From: Flavobacteriaceae bacterium F08102
GTDB lineage: Bacteria; Bacteroidota; Bacteroidia; Flavobacteriales; Flavobacteriaceae
DNA: 64,000 nt
Assembly: GCA_023015935.1 (NCBI GenBank)
Contig: JALKAY010000004.1
Location: 62,001-126,000 of the forward strand
Direction: 5' to 3'
How positions within the stretch are numbered: the stretch's first letter is position 1; each line of letters begins with the position of its first letter. The notes below the pieces were generated by a model. That model was not told where the DNA came from. It saw only the letters and a program-made list of their open reading frames with translations, and ran no database searches. Positions 17,256 to 26,675 of the stretch are shown in pieces. Made by a program: the position numbers and the translations under genes.

Positions 17256-18290
17256 TTAGGTGGTTTCTATGGCTAAATGTACTAAAAATTGACTGTTTTT
17301 TAAGGTCGTTTTAAAGTCGTGTTTTCCCGGGTATACTAACTGTAATCGTTTTTCTAAATTTTTTATTCCAATTCCAGACCCACTTTTATCGTCCGACTTT
17401 TTAGGAAAACAATTATTTTTAATCGCAAACAAAACGGTGGTATTTGAAATCGTCATGCTAATCTCAATCTGACTTGGTTTACTAGCAGAAACCCCATGTT
17501 TAAATGCATTCTCTATTAAAGAAATGAATAACAAGGGAGCGATTTGTATGCCTGTTTCTTCTACGGGGAAATGAACCTTTACAACGGTTTTATCTGAAAC
17601 ACGAAGCTTCATTAAATCAATATACTTTTCCATAAAATCGATTTCTTTAGACAAGGGGACCAATTCCATATTCGTATCATACAACATATAGCGCATCAGC
17701 TTGCTTAAGCTATGAATGGAGCTTTTGGCTTGATCTGGTGAAATATCGACTAAGGCATAGATATTATTAAGCGAATTAAAAAAGAAATGGGGTTGCAATT
17801 GATAATGTAAATGTTGCAATTCTGCTTGTAGCTTAATATTCGCTAATTCTTTGCGTTCAGCCTCAATTCGAATCCAACGTTTGGTAGACTTTAAGGCGAT
17901 TGAAAACAACAAAGGTGCTAAATAAGACAGCATTTGAATGTAAAGAAACATTTTAAATGGCGGCCCAGTATCATTGTCTTTCGCTTTTCTTCTCAATAAA
18001 TCACTAAAGAAATGACTTTCTATTTGTTCCTTTAAGGTAACAAATAATACAATCATAGCAATATTGATGAGTACATAAAAGACTATTTTTTTAGTGAATA
18101 ATAATCGATCAACAAGTACAAAATAATTGACATAAAAAATAATGGCATAAAAGGCTAAAGGAATCCAAAAATGTGCTATAATTCGATTAATTTCTTGCGA
18201 TTGTCCATACGATAACACATAAGGCATACTAAATAGCACTAGCCAAATCAGGATATGTAAAAGGATGCTTATTTTTTTATTTTTGTGCAT
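17256..18290 (-). CDS. LytS/YpdA-like sensor histidine kinase of the efflux operon
   Basis: 344 residues: four membrane helices in the first about 150 residues, then a His_kinase domain with the phospho-His in QLQPHFFFNSLNNIYALVD. An ATPase domain follows (LLFISLIENAFKHGV; GIGIKNLEKRLQLVYPG). It begins 7 nt after the ABC permease stop, which ties sensing to the transporter. Confidence 0.92.
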   Translation of the reverse strand: MHKNKKISILLHILIWLVLFSMPYVLSYGQSQEINRIIAHFWIPLAFYAIIFYVNYFVLVDRLLFTKKIVFYVLINIAMIVLFVTLKEQIESHFFSDLLRRKAKDNDTGPPFKMFLYIQMLSYLAPLLFSIALKSTKRWIRIEAERKELANIKLQAELQHLHYQLQPHFFFNSLNNIYALVDISPDQAKSSIHSLSKLMRYMLYDTNMELVPLSKEIDFMEKYIDLMKLRVSDKTVVKVHFPVEETGIQIAPLLFISLIENAFKHGVSASKPSQIEISMTISNTTVLFAIKNNCFPKKSDDKSGSGIGIKNLEKRLQLVYPGKHDFKTTLKNSQFLVHLAIETT

Positions 18291-18297
18291 AATTAAG

Positions 18298-19518
18298 TTA
18301 TTCGTAGCGCAATGCAGTAATTGGATCTAAAGCAGCTGCTTTTCTTGCCGGATACCATCCGAAAAAAATCCCTGTTACCGCACATACAGCAAATGAGATC
18401 ACGATCGAGTATAAAGCGACATGCGTTGGCCAATGTAAGAATTTTTCAATAAAAACGGTCGCTCCAAGTCCTAAGATTACCCCTAAAACTCCTCCTGTAA
18501 CACTTATTAAAATGGCTTCAATTAAAAACTGCATTAATATATCAGCCCCCTTTCCTCCTACGGCCATTCGCAATCCGATTTCTTTAGTTCGCTCTTTAAC
18601 TGATACATACATAATATTCATGATACCAATCCCTCCAATCAATAAAGAAATACTTGCAACTGCCACTAATAGAATGGTTAACATTTCACTTGTTGAACTA
18701 AAAGTTGAAATTAATTCTTCCATTGAACGTACATGAAAATCATCTTCTTCATCTTCAGTTAATTTGTGTTGTTTACGTAATATTTCAGAAACTTGAGAGA
18801 CTGCGTCGGGGGCTTTATCTTCACTTACAGCCGATGCAATAATAGATTCTAAATGGTTTATAGCTAAAATTCGCTTTTGTACCGTAGTATACGGTGCAAT
18901 TACCACATCATCTTGATCTTGGCCAAAGGTATTTTCTCCTTTTTCTTCTAATACGCCAATGACTTTAAACGGAATATTATTAAATCGGATCATTTGTCCT
19001 ACAGGATCTTGACCATCTGGGAACACATTTTCTACTACGGTTTGTCCAATTAATGCAACTTTTGCCGCTACATTAACCTCAGCCTCCGTAAACATGCTCC
19101 CACTTTGTAAATCAACTAATTTAATTTTTAAATAGTCAGAATTTACACCGTAAATGGTAGAGGGCCAGTTATTAGATCCATTGATAACTTGTCCTCCTCC
19201 ATTTACCAAGGGCGTTGCATACGTTAATAAGTCCGCTTGCTCTTTAATAGCAAAATAATCTTTAAGTTTTAATGTTTCCATTGCACTTCGTTCTTGTTTA
19301 ACACCACCCCGTACATCAGCTCCAGGTCTAACGGTAATCATATTGGAACCCATAGAGGAAATCGTAGAACGAATACTTTCTTTTGAGCCTTCACCAATAG
19401 CTAGCATAGCAATTACAGAAGCAACTCCAATGATAATTCCTAACATGGTAAGTAAGGTTCTCATTTTGTTGAGAACTATCGCCTTAAAAGCGATTTTTAG
19501 TAAATTTAACAGTCTCAT
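18298..19518 (-). CDS. MacB/FtsX-type ABC transporter permease
   Basis: 406 residues. An N-terminal membrane helix (MRTLLTMLGIIIGVASVIAM) is followed by a periplasmic MacB_PCD domain of about 230 residues. Three C-terminal helices form the FtsX domain (LLVAVASISLLIGGIGIMNIMYVSV with the conserved coupling segment KERTKEIGLRMAVGG). Here permease and ATPase are separate proteins, unlike the fused E. coli MacB. Its start overlaps the ATPase stop by 4 nt. Probable role: mechanotransmission export through the TolC-like channel. Confidence 0.92.
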   Translation of the reverse strand: MRLLNLLKIAFKAIVLNKMRTLLTMLGIIIGVASVIAMLAIGEGSKESIRSTISSMGSNMITVRPGADVRGGVKQERSAMETLKLKDYFAIKEQADLLTYATPLVNGGGQVINGSNNWPSTIYGVNSDYLKIKLVDLQSGSMFTEAEVNVAAKVALIGQTVVENVFPDGQDPVGQMIRFNNIPFKVIGVLEEKGENTFGQDQDDVVIAPYTTVQKRILAINHLESIIASAVSEDKAPDAVSQVSEILRKQHKLTEDEEDDFHVRSMEELISTFSSTSEMLTILLVAVASISLLIGGIGIMNIMYVSVKERTKEIGLRMAVGGKGADILMQFLIEAILISVTGGVLGVILGLGATVFIEKFLHWPTHVALYSIVISFAVCAVTGIFFGWYPARKAAALDPITALRYE

Positions 19519-20264
19519 AATGTTTGGTCTTCTTTAGGTAATTTTGCTAGTTCATTTGCGGCAGATTGTACCTTTTTATTCTGGTAATCCTGAATTATAT
19601 GGCCATCTTTCAAAACGATTGTTCTGCTGCTAAACGTAGCAATATCAGGTTCATGCGTTACAAAAGTGATGGTAATTCCTTTTTTATTAAGGTCTTGAAA
19701 CAAGGACATAATTTCGTATGAGGTTTTTGTATCTAAATTTCCTGTAGCTTCATCCGCTAAGATCATAACAGGGTTGTTGACCAATGATCTTGCAATGGCA
19801 ACACGTTGTTGCTGTCCTCCAGAAAGTTGAGACGGTGTATGATCCATTCGTTCAGATAATCCAACCAATTCTAAGGCTTTTATGGCTCTTTCTCTGCGTT
19901 CTTCTGTCGACACTTTACTATTGTATAACAAAGGAAGTTCTACATTCTCTATGGCTGATGTTCTTGCTAACAAATTATACGATTGAAAAATGAATCCGAT
20001 TTTTTCATTTCTAATAGTCGCTAATTCATTTCTACTAAGATCTTTTACTTTTACGCCATCAATTTCATACGAACCCGATGTAGGCTGATCTAAACAGCCC
20101 AAAATATTTAGCATGGTACTTTTGCCCGAACCACTAGATCCCATAATGGTAACAAATTCACCTTCTCTTATGGAAAATGAGATCCCCTTTAATGCGTGTA
20201 CGGTTTCTGTACCCATAGTAAACTCACGTTTTAGACCTTCTATTTTTATGATTTCTTTTCCCAT
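19515..20264 (-). CDS. MacB/LolD-type ABC transporter ATPase
   Basis: 249 residues with all nucleotide-binding motifs: Walker A GSSGSGKST, Q-loop FQSYNLL, signature LSGGQQQRVAIARSL, Walker B VMILADEATGNLD and the H-loop (FVTHEPD). The sequence is of the LolD/MacB subclass. It energises the permease encoded immediately downstream with which it overlaps, while the adaptor gene lies 6 nt upstream. Confidence 0.94.
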   Translation of the reverse strand: MGKEIIKIEGLKREFTMGTETVHALKGISFSIREGEFVTIMGSSGSGKSTMLNILGCLDQPTSGSYEIDGVKVKDLSRNELATIRNEKIGFIFQSYNLLARTSAIENVELPLLYNSKVSTEERRERAIKALELVGLSERMDHTPSQLSGGQQQRVAIARSLVNNPVMILADEATGNLDTKTSYEIMSLFQDLNKKGITITFVTHEPDIATFSSRTIVLKDGHIIQDYQNKKVQSAANELAKLPKEDQTL

Positions 20265-20270
20265 GAGTAC

Positions 20271-21476
20271 CTACTTTTTTTTATTGCCACCAGGACGTTT
20301 TGGCATAAATGGACTTTCATTTGTACCACTTGATTTAACTTCCGATTTGGTTACTTCTTTTAAACTATATACGAGTTTTTCGCCTTCATTAACACGGTCT
20401 AACAATTGTACATTTACACCATCACTAGCCCCTAATGAGACTTCCTTTGGGCGTATTGTTCCATCAGATTCTCCTATCCAAAGTCTAGCCTTTTCATGGT
20501 CCTTTGGTATTGAAACTTCAGCTAATTGATGTTGTTGCGTATACTTTTTCAACAACTCAACATCTGGCTCAAAGTTGATTGCTTTGGCTTCAACCGTAAG
20601 AACATCATTTAATTCTAAGGTATAAATTGAAATAGTTGCTGTTAATCCAGGTTTCAATTTTAAATCATTATTTTCAGCTTTGATTACCACAGTATAGGTT
20701 ACTACATTGGACGTAACCGTTGGATCTAAACGGACTTGAGTAACTACTCCATTAAATAGTTCACCAACATAGGCATCTACTGTAAATGTAACGCGTTGTC
20801 CTTCTTTTACACCACCTATATCAGCTTCATCAACATCCGCCTCTACCTGCATTTCTCTTAAATCCTGTGCAATGGTAAATAAGGTAGGCGTACTAAAACT
20901 TGCTGCTACCGTTTGACCTTCATCAATTGCTCTAGACAAGACAACCCCATCAATAGGCGAATAAATATTGGCATAACTTAAATTGGTTTTGGCTTTTTGT
21001 AAATCAGACAAACGTTCAGTTACTGTACCTTTGGCGGTTTGTAAATTGTAAGCGGCATCATCATAATCTGATTTACTAATTACCTGATTTTCGTATAAGG
21101 TTTTTTGTCTATGGTATATAGTTTCTAGGTAATCTCTTTGTGTAACAGCATTGTCATAGGCAGCCTTGCTCTGCGCATAGGTGGCTCTTAGATTTGTTTT
21201 ATCTAATTCGGCAATTAACTGTCCTTCTTTCACTTCACTGTTATAATCTACATAGATCTTTTCAACAACGCCAGATACTTGCGTTCCTACTTCAACTTGT
21301 ATAATCGGTTCAATGGTTCCTGTGGCCGTAACAATGGTTGTAACGTTTCCTTTTTTTACTTCAACCGTTTTTACTTCGATAATCGTAGTTTCGTCATCTT
21401 TAAAAAAAGCGTACCCTACCACTGCAAGTAGAACAACTACGATGCTACTGATGATGATTTTCTTTTTAGTTTTCAT
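20271..21476 (-). CDS. MacA-like periplasmic adaptor (membrane fusion protein)
   Basis: 401 residues with an N-terminal membrane anchor (IIISSIVVVLLAVVGYAFF). Lipoyl/barrel-sandwich halves (TATGTIEPIIQVEVGTQVSG and IYSPIDGVVLSRAIDEGQTV) flank an alpha-helical hairpin (about 100-170), followed by beta-barrel and membrane-proximal parts. It bridges the ABC permease and the TolC-family channel. The C-terminus ends in a basic tail (MPKRPGGNKKK). Confidence 0.93.
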   Translation of the reverse strand: MKTKKKIIISSIVVVLLAVVGYAFFKDDETTIIEVKTVEVKKGNVTTIVTATGTIEPIIQVEVGTQVSGVVEKIYVDYNSEVKEGQLIAELDKTNLRATYAQSKAAYDNAVTQRDYLETIYHRQKTLYENQVISKSDYDDAAYNLQTAKGTVTERLSDLQKAKTNLSYANIYSPIDGVVLSRAIDEGQTVAASFSTPTLFTIAQDLREMQVEADVDEADIGGVKEGQRVTFTVDAYVGELFNGVVTQVRLDPTVTSNVVTYTVVIKAENNDLKLKPGLTATISIYTLELNDVLTVEAKAINFEPDVELLKKYTQQHQLAEVSIPKDHEKARLWIGESDGTIRPKEVSLGASDGVNVQLLDRVNEGEKLVYSLKEVTKSEVKSSGTNESPFMPKRPGGNKKK

Positions 21477-21487
21477 GTGTGTTTTAA

Positions 21488-22819
21488 TTAAAGTTTGATA
21501 TCGTTTCCTTGATAAAATTGGACTAATTGATAGTATAAAATAGCTACGTATTTGGCTTGCAGATAGTTTTGTTGAGCATTGGTATACGTGTTTTGACTGA
21601 TGACTAAATCGGTTGTACTTAAATCACCTAATTCGTACTTTTTTTGTGCAAGGATATACGATTGTTCCGCTGCTTTTTTTGAAGCCTCTGCAGCCGTAAC
21701 CTGTGCCTGAGCTGAAACAGCGTTTTGATAGGCGGTTTCTACTTTTTTATAGACTTCTTTTTCTGTACTTTGTTTTTGTATTTGGGCTTTCTCAATATTG
21801 ATTGTAGCCGTCTGGACAGCAGCTTTTGTTTGATTTCTATTAAATATTGGAATACTTAAGGATACCCCAATTTGTTGATTGAAATTAACATCAAATTGAT
21901 CTGAAAACGTATTTGGATTAACACTGGTATAACCTGTACCTATACTTCCAATTAAGGATAAGGTGGGTAAAAAACTCCCTTTAGCAATAGCTAACGCTTT
22001 CTCATTTAAAGCAATTTCTAATGCACTTGATTGGACCTCTGGCAAAAAACGTAAAGCCTTGTTATAAATAGCTGTTTTATTGAGGTTTATAGCTGATAAA
22101 CTCAAGTGTTCATCTACCGATTCTAGTTCGATATCTTCGGTTGGTGCTAATTCCAATAATTGTTTAAGTTCAATGATATATTGCTGATATTCATTTTTAG
22201 CATTAATCACATTGTATCTATTTGTAGCTGCTTGACTTTGCGCTTCGGTGTAATCGCTTAAGGCGATGGTACCAGCATCTAATCGCGCTTTCGCTCTTAA
22301 AACTTCTTTTTCAGAAGCGATTAAATTATTTTGAGCAATGGCTATACTTTCTTTACTGTAGAGGGTTTGTAAATAGGTTTCTAAAACAGCCAATACAATG
22401 TTGTTCTTTTCTACCTCCTCTTGTAATTCACTTTGTGAAACGAGCAATTTGTTTTTCTTAATCTCATTGGAAATTTGATTCCCCTGAAATAAGGTCATAG
22501 CTGTATTTATCCCAACGTTTGTACTGTGAATTTGATCAGATACATAATCACTGGTAATAGGATCAATGGTGTTTCCGTTAGAAAAATTTTGGGAAGCATT
22601 TCCAAACAAATTTGGCCATCGGGATGATTTGGCTTTACTGTACGCTACTTCGGCAATGGTTTTATTTAAGCTAGCATCTTTAACAGTTATATTATGCTCT
22701 ATTGCGTAATTTATGCAATCTTCTAAAGACCATACTTTTGGTGATGATGTTGTTGAAATCTCTTGCGCAAAGCAAAATGGAGCAAAGAATGCACTTGCAA
22801 TGATTAGATATAATTTCAT
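21488..22819 (-). CDS. TolC-family outer-membrane channel
   Basis: 443 residues with a signal peptide (IIASAFFAPFCFAQ). Two long alpha-hairpin repeats of the outer-membrane efflux protein family (WSLEDCINYAIEHN at the start; AEQSYILAQKKYELGDLSTTDL near the end). It is the first gene of the seven-gene efflux operon and the exit duct of the tripartite pump. A possible minus-strand -7 element CATCTTTG lies at 22847-22854. Confidence 0.93.
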   Translation of the reverse strand: MKLYLIIASAFFAPFCFAQEISTTSSPKVWSLEDCINYAIEHNITVKDASLNKTIAEVAYSKAKSSRWPNLFGNASQNFSNGNTIDPITSDYVSDQIHSTNVGINTAMTLFQGNQISNEIKKNKLLVSQSELQEEVEKNNIVLAVLETYLQTLYSKESIAIAQNNLIASEKEVLRAKARLDAGTIALSDYTEAQSQAATNRYNVINAKNEYQQYIIELKQLLELAPTEDIELESVDEHLSLSAINLNKTAIYNKALRFLPEVQSSALEIALNEKALAIAKGSFLPTLSLIGSIGTGYTSVNPNTFSDQFDVNFNQQIGVSLSIPIFNRNQTKAAVQTATINIEKAQIQKQSTEKEVYKKVETAYQNAVSAQAQVTAAEASKKAAEQSYILAQKKYELGDLSTTDLVISQNTYTNAQQNYLQAKYVAILYYQLVQFYQGNDIKL

Positions 22820-23284
22820 TTTATTTAGTAATTTTTGATTTACACATCAAAGATGAAAGAATACGGCATCAAATAAAATTGGAATAGATGTTTGGAGAGG
22901 TTCTCTAGACAGAAAGCATTGTTTTATCGATGGGATTATGTCCTCAATCAATCGTTGAATTACGACTCCTTACAGTATTGATTAGCTTCACTGATTCTTT
23001 TCTATCACTTGGTTTTGGCTACCCAAAATGATTGAACTCAAATCAATATATTTTTATAATTCGTGCAGTTTGAGCGAAGCTCCCTTAATTTGTGGAATAC
23101 TAGGTAGCGCTAAGAAAATATTTGTATGAAAGAAAGCCAACGCGCCAACTGGTCCCTCTCTAAAACTCGTCTAGACGACTCATTTTGGTCGTTCGGTCCT
23201 GTGTCCCAAAAACGAACATTTTAGCCATTGGAATTTCATCGTCTCATTACCATTCATAGGGAGTTACATCTAAACCACGATTAC
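22820..23284. other. Gene-free gap holding a dispersed repeat copy
   Basis: 465 bp between the efflux operon start and the recG stop. No gene is visible. Minus-strand 23036-23220 is similar to 43590-43705 (see the repeat entries). CATCAAA occurs at 22845 and 22867, a 22-bp period that might be a regulator site but is too short to trust. Confidence 0.45.
23036..23220 (-). repeat. Dispersed intergenic repeat, copy 1
   Basis: Read on the minus strand this aligns with 43590-43705: a TTTTTGGGACA-like block, then ATACAAATATTTTCTTAGC and then CAAATTAAGGGAGCTTCGC. The other copy has ATACGAATGTTTTCTCAGC and CAAATTATGGGAGCTTCGC. The copies differ by an internal deletion of roughly 80 bp. It is non-coding and its nature is unknown. 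Confidence 0.5.
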
Positions 23285-25387
23285 TTAACTAATATTTGAC
23301 CAAATTGCCCTCCGCTTATGAATAGCCGTATATGTTTTTTTTATTGCTTGATTTTGGGGTAAATCTAAGTTTGGGTCTTCATTAATCAGCGTGATTGCTT
23401 CTTCCCTTGCGCGTTTTAAAATAGCTGTATCTTTTACAATATCTGCAATTTTCAAATTCAACACGCCACTTTGCTGGGTTCCCATGAGATCCCCTGGCCC
23501 ACGTAAGCCCAAATCGACTTCCGCTATTTCAAACCCGTCATTCGTTTTCACCATCGTAGCCATTCGTGTTTTTGCATCACTCGTCAATTTAACACTTGTC
23601 ATTAAAATACAATAACTCTGCTCTGCACCTCTCCCTACTCTTCCTCTTAATTGATGTAATTGAGAAAGCCCAAAACGTTCCGCACTTTCTATGACCATCA
23701 CACTGGCATTGGGGACATTAACCCCAACTTCGATAACCGTAGTTGCCACCATGATTTGAGTTTCTTTTTTTACAAAGCGTTGCATTTCAAATTCTTTGTC
23801 TGCGGCTTTCATTTTACCGTGTACAATGCTAATTTGATACTCAGGTTTGGGAAAATAACGACTTATACTTTCATAGCCGTCCATAAGGTCTTTAAAGTCT
23901 AATTTTTGGGATTCTTTAATTAACGGATACACCACATATACCTGTCTTCCTTTTGCAATTTCTTCCTTCATAAATTGAAAGACACTCAAACGATTACTAT
24001 CAAATCTATGGGCTGTTATAACCTGTTTTCTACCTGGGGGTAATTCATCAATCATCGAAACTTCTAAATCTCCATACACACTCATAGCCAAAGTTCTCGG
24101 AATCGGCGTTGCTGTCATAACTAAAATATGGGGTGGAATCTCATTTTTCATCCACAATTTTGCCCGTTGAGCAACACCAAATCGATGTTGCTCATCAATA
24201 ATAGCTAAGCCTAGATTTTTAAATTGTACTTTATCTTCAAGGACTGCATGCGTACCTATTAAAATCTGCAGTGAACCATCTTGAAGTCCTTGGTGGATTT
24301 CCTTACGTTTCTTCGCACGAGTTGATCCGGTAAGTAGTTGTACATTCACATTTAGGTCACCTAACATCTCCGTAATCGCATTGTAATGCTGGGTTGCCAA
24401 AATTTCTGTAGGTGCCATTATAGTTGCCTGAAATCCATTATCAATAGCAATTAACATAACTAAGAGTCCTACTATGGTTTTTCCAGAACCTACATCTCCT
24501 TGGAGCAATCGATTCATTTGAGCCCCTGTCATCACATCGCTTCTAATTTCACGAATGACTCTTTTTTGGGCTTGTGTTAATTCAAATGGAAGGTAATCGT
24601 TATAAAAAGTCGTAAAATAATCTCCTACAGTTTTAAAAACATATCCCTTAATGGTATTTTTTCGAATTAACTTTTTTCTGACTAGTTGTAACTGAATAAA
24701 AAATAACTCTTCAAACTTAAGTCGTTGTTGAGCACGTGTTAAGGCGGTTTGACTTTGCGGAAAATGAATATTGAAAATAGCTTCTGTTTTAGAAACTAAT
24801 TTGAATTTATCCAATAATTGCTGCGATAAAGTTTCCTGAATTCGTGGATGTTCTACCAATAACTGTTGAACCATCTTTATCATAATTTTATTGGTCACTC
24901 CTTTATTACTCAACTTTTCTGTTGAAGGATAAATAGGCTGCATAGCCGATTGCACTCCCTTTTTATAGTCTTTTAGCAGTTCTATCTCCGGATGAGGCAT
25001 ATTAAACTGACCATTAAATACGTTTGTTTTACCAAAAACTACATACGGCACATGGGGAATAAGCTTGTCTTTCATCCACTTTACCCCACGAAACCAAACC
25101 AGTTCCATACGCCCAGAACCATCCTCAAAAACAGCGACTAATCGACTTCCTCGTTTTTGTTGTACTGTTTTTATTTGGGTAATTTTTCCGATAATTTGTA
25201 CCTCCGCCGTATTGGGTTGCAATTCATTGATTCTATAAAAACGCGTACGATCGATATAGCGATTAGGAAAAAAATTTAACAAATCTGAAACGGTCCACAA
25301 GCCGAGTTCTCGTCCTATTAAATCGGCTCGTTGAGGCCCAACCCCTTTGAGGTAGGCTAATGGACTATGTAGATTTAATTGAGACAA
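23285..25387 (-). CDS. recG: ATP-dependent DNA helicase RecG
   Basis: 700 residues, usual length. The N-terminal OB/wedge domain (EVQIIGKITQIKTVQQKRGSR) binds branched DNA. The helicase core has Walker A GDVGSGKT, the DEQHRFG box, motif III (MTATPIPRT) and motif VI (QLRGRVGRG). The C-terminal TRG-like region is present. It remodels stalled forks and Holliday junctions in the cytoplasm. It is a single-gene unit. Confidence 0.97.
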   Translation of the reverse strand: MSQLNLHSPLAYLKGVGPQRADLIGRELGLWTVSDLLNFFPNRYIDRTRFYRINELQPNTAEVQIIGKITQIKTVQQKRGSRLVAVFEDGSGRMELVWFRGVKWMKDKLIPHVPYVVFGKTNVFNGQFNMPHPEIELLKDYKKGVQSAMQPIYPSTEKLSNKGVTNKIMIKMVQQLLVEHPRIQETLSQQLLDKFKLVSKTEAIFNIHFPQSQTALTRAQQRLKFEELFFIQLQLVRKKLIRKNTIKGYVFKTVGDYFTTFYNDYLPFELTQAQKRVIREIRSDVMTGAQMNRLLQGDVGSGKTIVGLLVMLIAIDNGFQATIMAPTEILATQHYNAITEMLGDLNVNVQLLTGSTRAKKRKEIHQGLQDGSLQILIGTHAVLEDKVQFKNLGLAIIDEQHRFGVAQRAKLWMKNEIPPHILVMTATPIPRTLAMSVYGDLEVSMIDELPPGRKQVITAHRFDSNRLSVFQFMKEEIAKGRQVYVVYPLIKESQKLDFKDLMDGYESISRYFPKPEYQISIVHGKMKAADKEFEMQRFVKKETQIMVATTVIEVGVNVPNASVMVIESAERFGLSQLHQLRGRVGRGAEQSYCILMTSVKLTSDAKTRMATMVKTNDGFEIAEVDLGLRGPGDLMGTQQSGVLNLKIADIVKDTAILKRAREEAITLINEDPNLDLPQNQAIKKTYTAIHKRRAIWSNIS

Positions 25388-25749
25388 TTGTTCTGTTCTA
25401 ATCGTTAAACAACCGTAAAAGTATTAAATTTACCTACAATACAACAACTTGGAAGTAATTGTGTAAAAAAGTATATCCTCCTTCATCAGTCCATAACTTC
25501 TCCATTTACAAGTAATGGATTTACCAAAACTAAATAGGGACTTGTTGATTAGCGTTTTATATATTATCGCTATAGTTATTCGTATAAATTTAAGTAATTT
25601 TCAGGTTGGCTAAATGCACATTAATGGCTATATTTCCATCGCTCATGGCATTAAAATTTCCGATCAAAATAGACGGTAAAATCATTATACCCAATTGTCG
25701 GTAAAGGGTATATTTTCAACTTAATAAAACAAAAAATACATTTTTGAAT
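25388..25749. other. Divergent gap between recG and TIGR02757 gene
   Basis: 362 bp with no gene seen. TATATTTT at about 25699-25706 resembles a -7 element with its last base changed. No convincing promoter, repeat or RNA was found. Confidence 0.35.
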
Positions 25750-26523
25750 ATGGTAGACGACTTCGAATCCATTCAACAATTTTTAGACGAAAAGGTACTT
25801 CAATTTAACCAACCTAAGTTTATCGAAGACGATCCTATTCAAATACCACATCTTTTCAGCCAAAAAGAAGATATTGAAATTGCCGCTTTTTTAACCGCTA
25901 CGATTGCTTGGGGAAAGCGACAAATGATTATCAAAAACAGTTTAAAGATTGTTGATTTATTAGATCAACAACCTTATGATTTTATCATAAATCACAGCGA
26001 AACAGACTTAAAACCGCTATCTAGTTTTGTCCATAGAACATTTAACGGAGTTGATTTATCATATTTTATAAAAAGCCTAAAGCACATCTATACAAAGTAC
26101 GGTGGATTAGAACAGGTATTTAGTAAATATGCTGATGAAGAAGGCTATCAAAATGCCATTCATCAATTTAAACAGCATTTTTTTGAGTTACCACATCCAT
26201 TGCGTACAACGAAACACGTATCTGATCCCCGAAAAGGCTCTGCCGCAAAACGAATCAATATGTTTCTCAGGTGGATGGTTCGCAAAGATCAGGCAGGAGT
26301 TGATTTTGGGATCTGGAACAGCCTCTCTCCTGCGTTGCTCTCTTGTCCACTAGACGTACATTCAGGTCGTGTTGCTAGGAAGCTTGGATTATTAACGCGA
26401 CGTCAAAATGATGCAAAAGCACTGTGTGAATTAGATTGCACATTACGTACGTTAGACCCTAAAGATCCAGTGAAATATGATTTTGCATTATTTGGTTTAG
26501 GAGTTCATGAGGAAGAATGGTAA
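25750..26523 (+). CDS. TIGR02757 (DUF2400) family protein
   Basis: 257 residues from the ATG at 25750; the frame opens at a TTG two codons earlier. Family-typical segments are IAAFLTATIAWGKRQMIIKN, the KRINMFLRWMVRKD block (often with DPR before it) and LDVHSGRVARKLGLLTRRQND. The last resembles an HhH-type DNA glycosylase segment. A nucleic-acid role is therefore possible but no activity is assigned. It is convergent with the TlpA-like gene. Confidence 0.88.
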   Translation: MVDDFESIQQFLDEKVLQFNQPKFIEDDPIQIPHLFSQKEDIEIAAFLTATIAWGKRQMIIKNSLKIVDLLDQQPYDFIINHSETDLKPLSSFVHRTFNGVDLSYFIKSLKHIYTKYGGLEQVFSKYADEEGYQNAIHQFKQHFFELPHPLRTTKHVSDPRKGSAAKRINMFLRWMVRKDQAGVDFGIWNSLSPALLSCPLDVHSGRVARKLGLLTRRQNDAKALCELDCTLRTLDPKDPVKYDFALFGLGVHEEEW

Positions 26524-26614
26524 TTGTGCTAAATATACCAATCAAAACCATTGCTTAGGAAGGTAACTACAACAAGTTGACTTAAAGTTATTGGTAAGAT
26601 TAGGTCATTAAAAA

Positions 26615-26640
26615 AGGTGTATTAACGAATTAATACACCT
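26615..26640. terminator. Bidirectional rho-independent terminator
   Basis: AGGTGTATTAA - CGAA - TTAATACACCT is a perfect 11-bp stem with a 4-nt loop. It is flanked by AAAAA on the left and CTTTCTTTT on the right, so it has a U-tract in both directions. It lies between convergent genes. Confidence 0.85.
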
Positions 26641-26675
26641 CTTTCTTTTAACTAATTCAACAGTTTTTCTAGCAC

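Noticed and set aside
22845-22873. CATCAAA direct repeats (22-bp period) as LytTR site for the efflux operon
   Set aside because: Only 7 bp long in A/T-rich DNA and overlapping the best -7 candidate; chance is a sufficient explanation.
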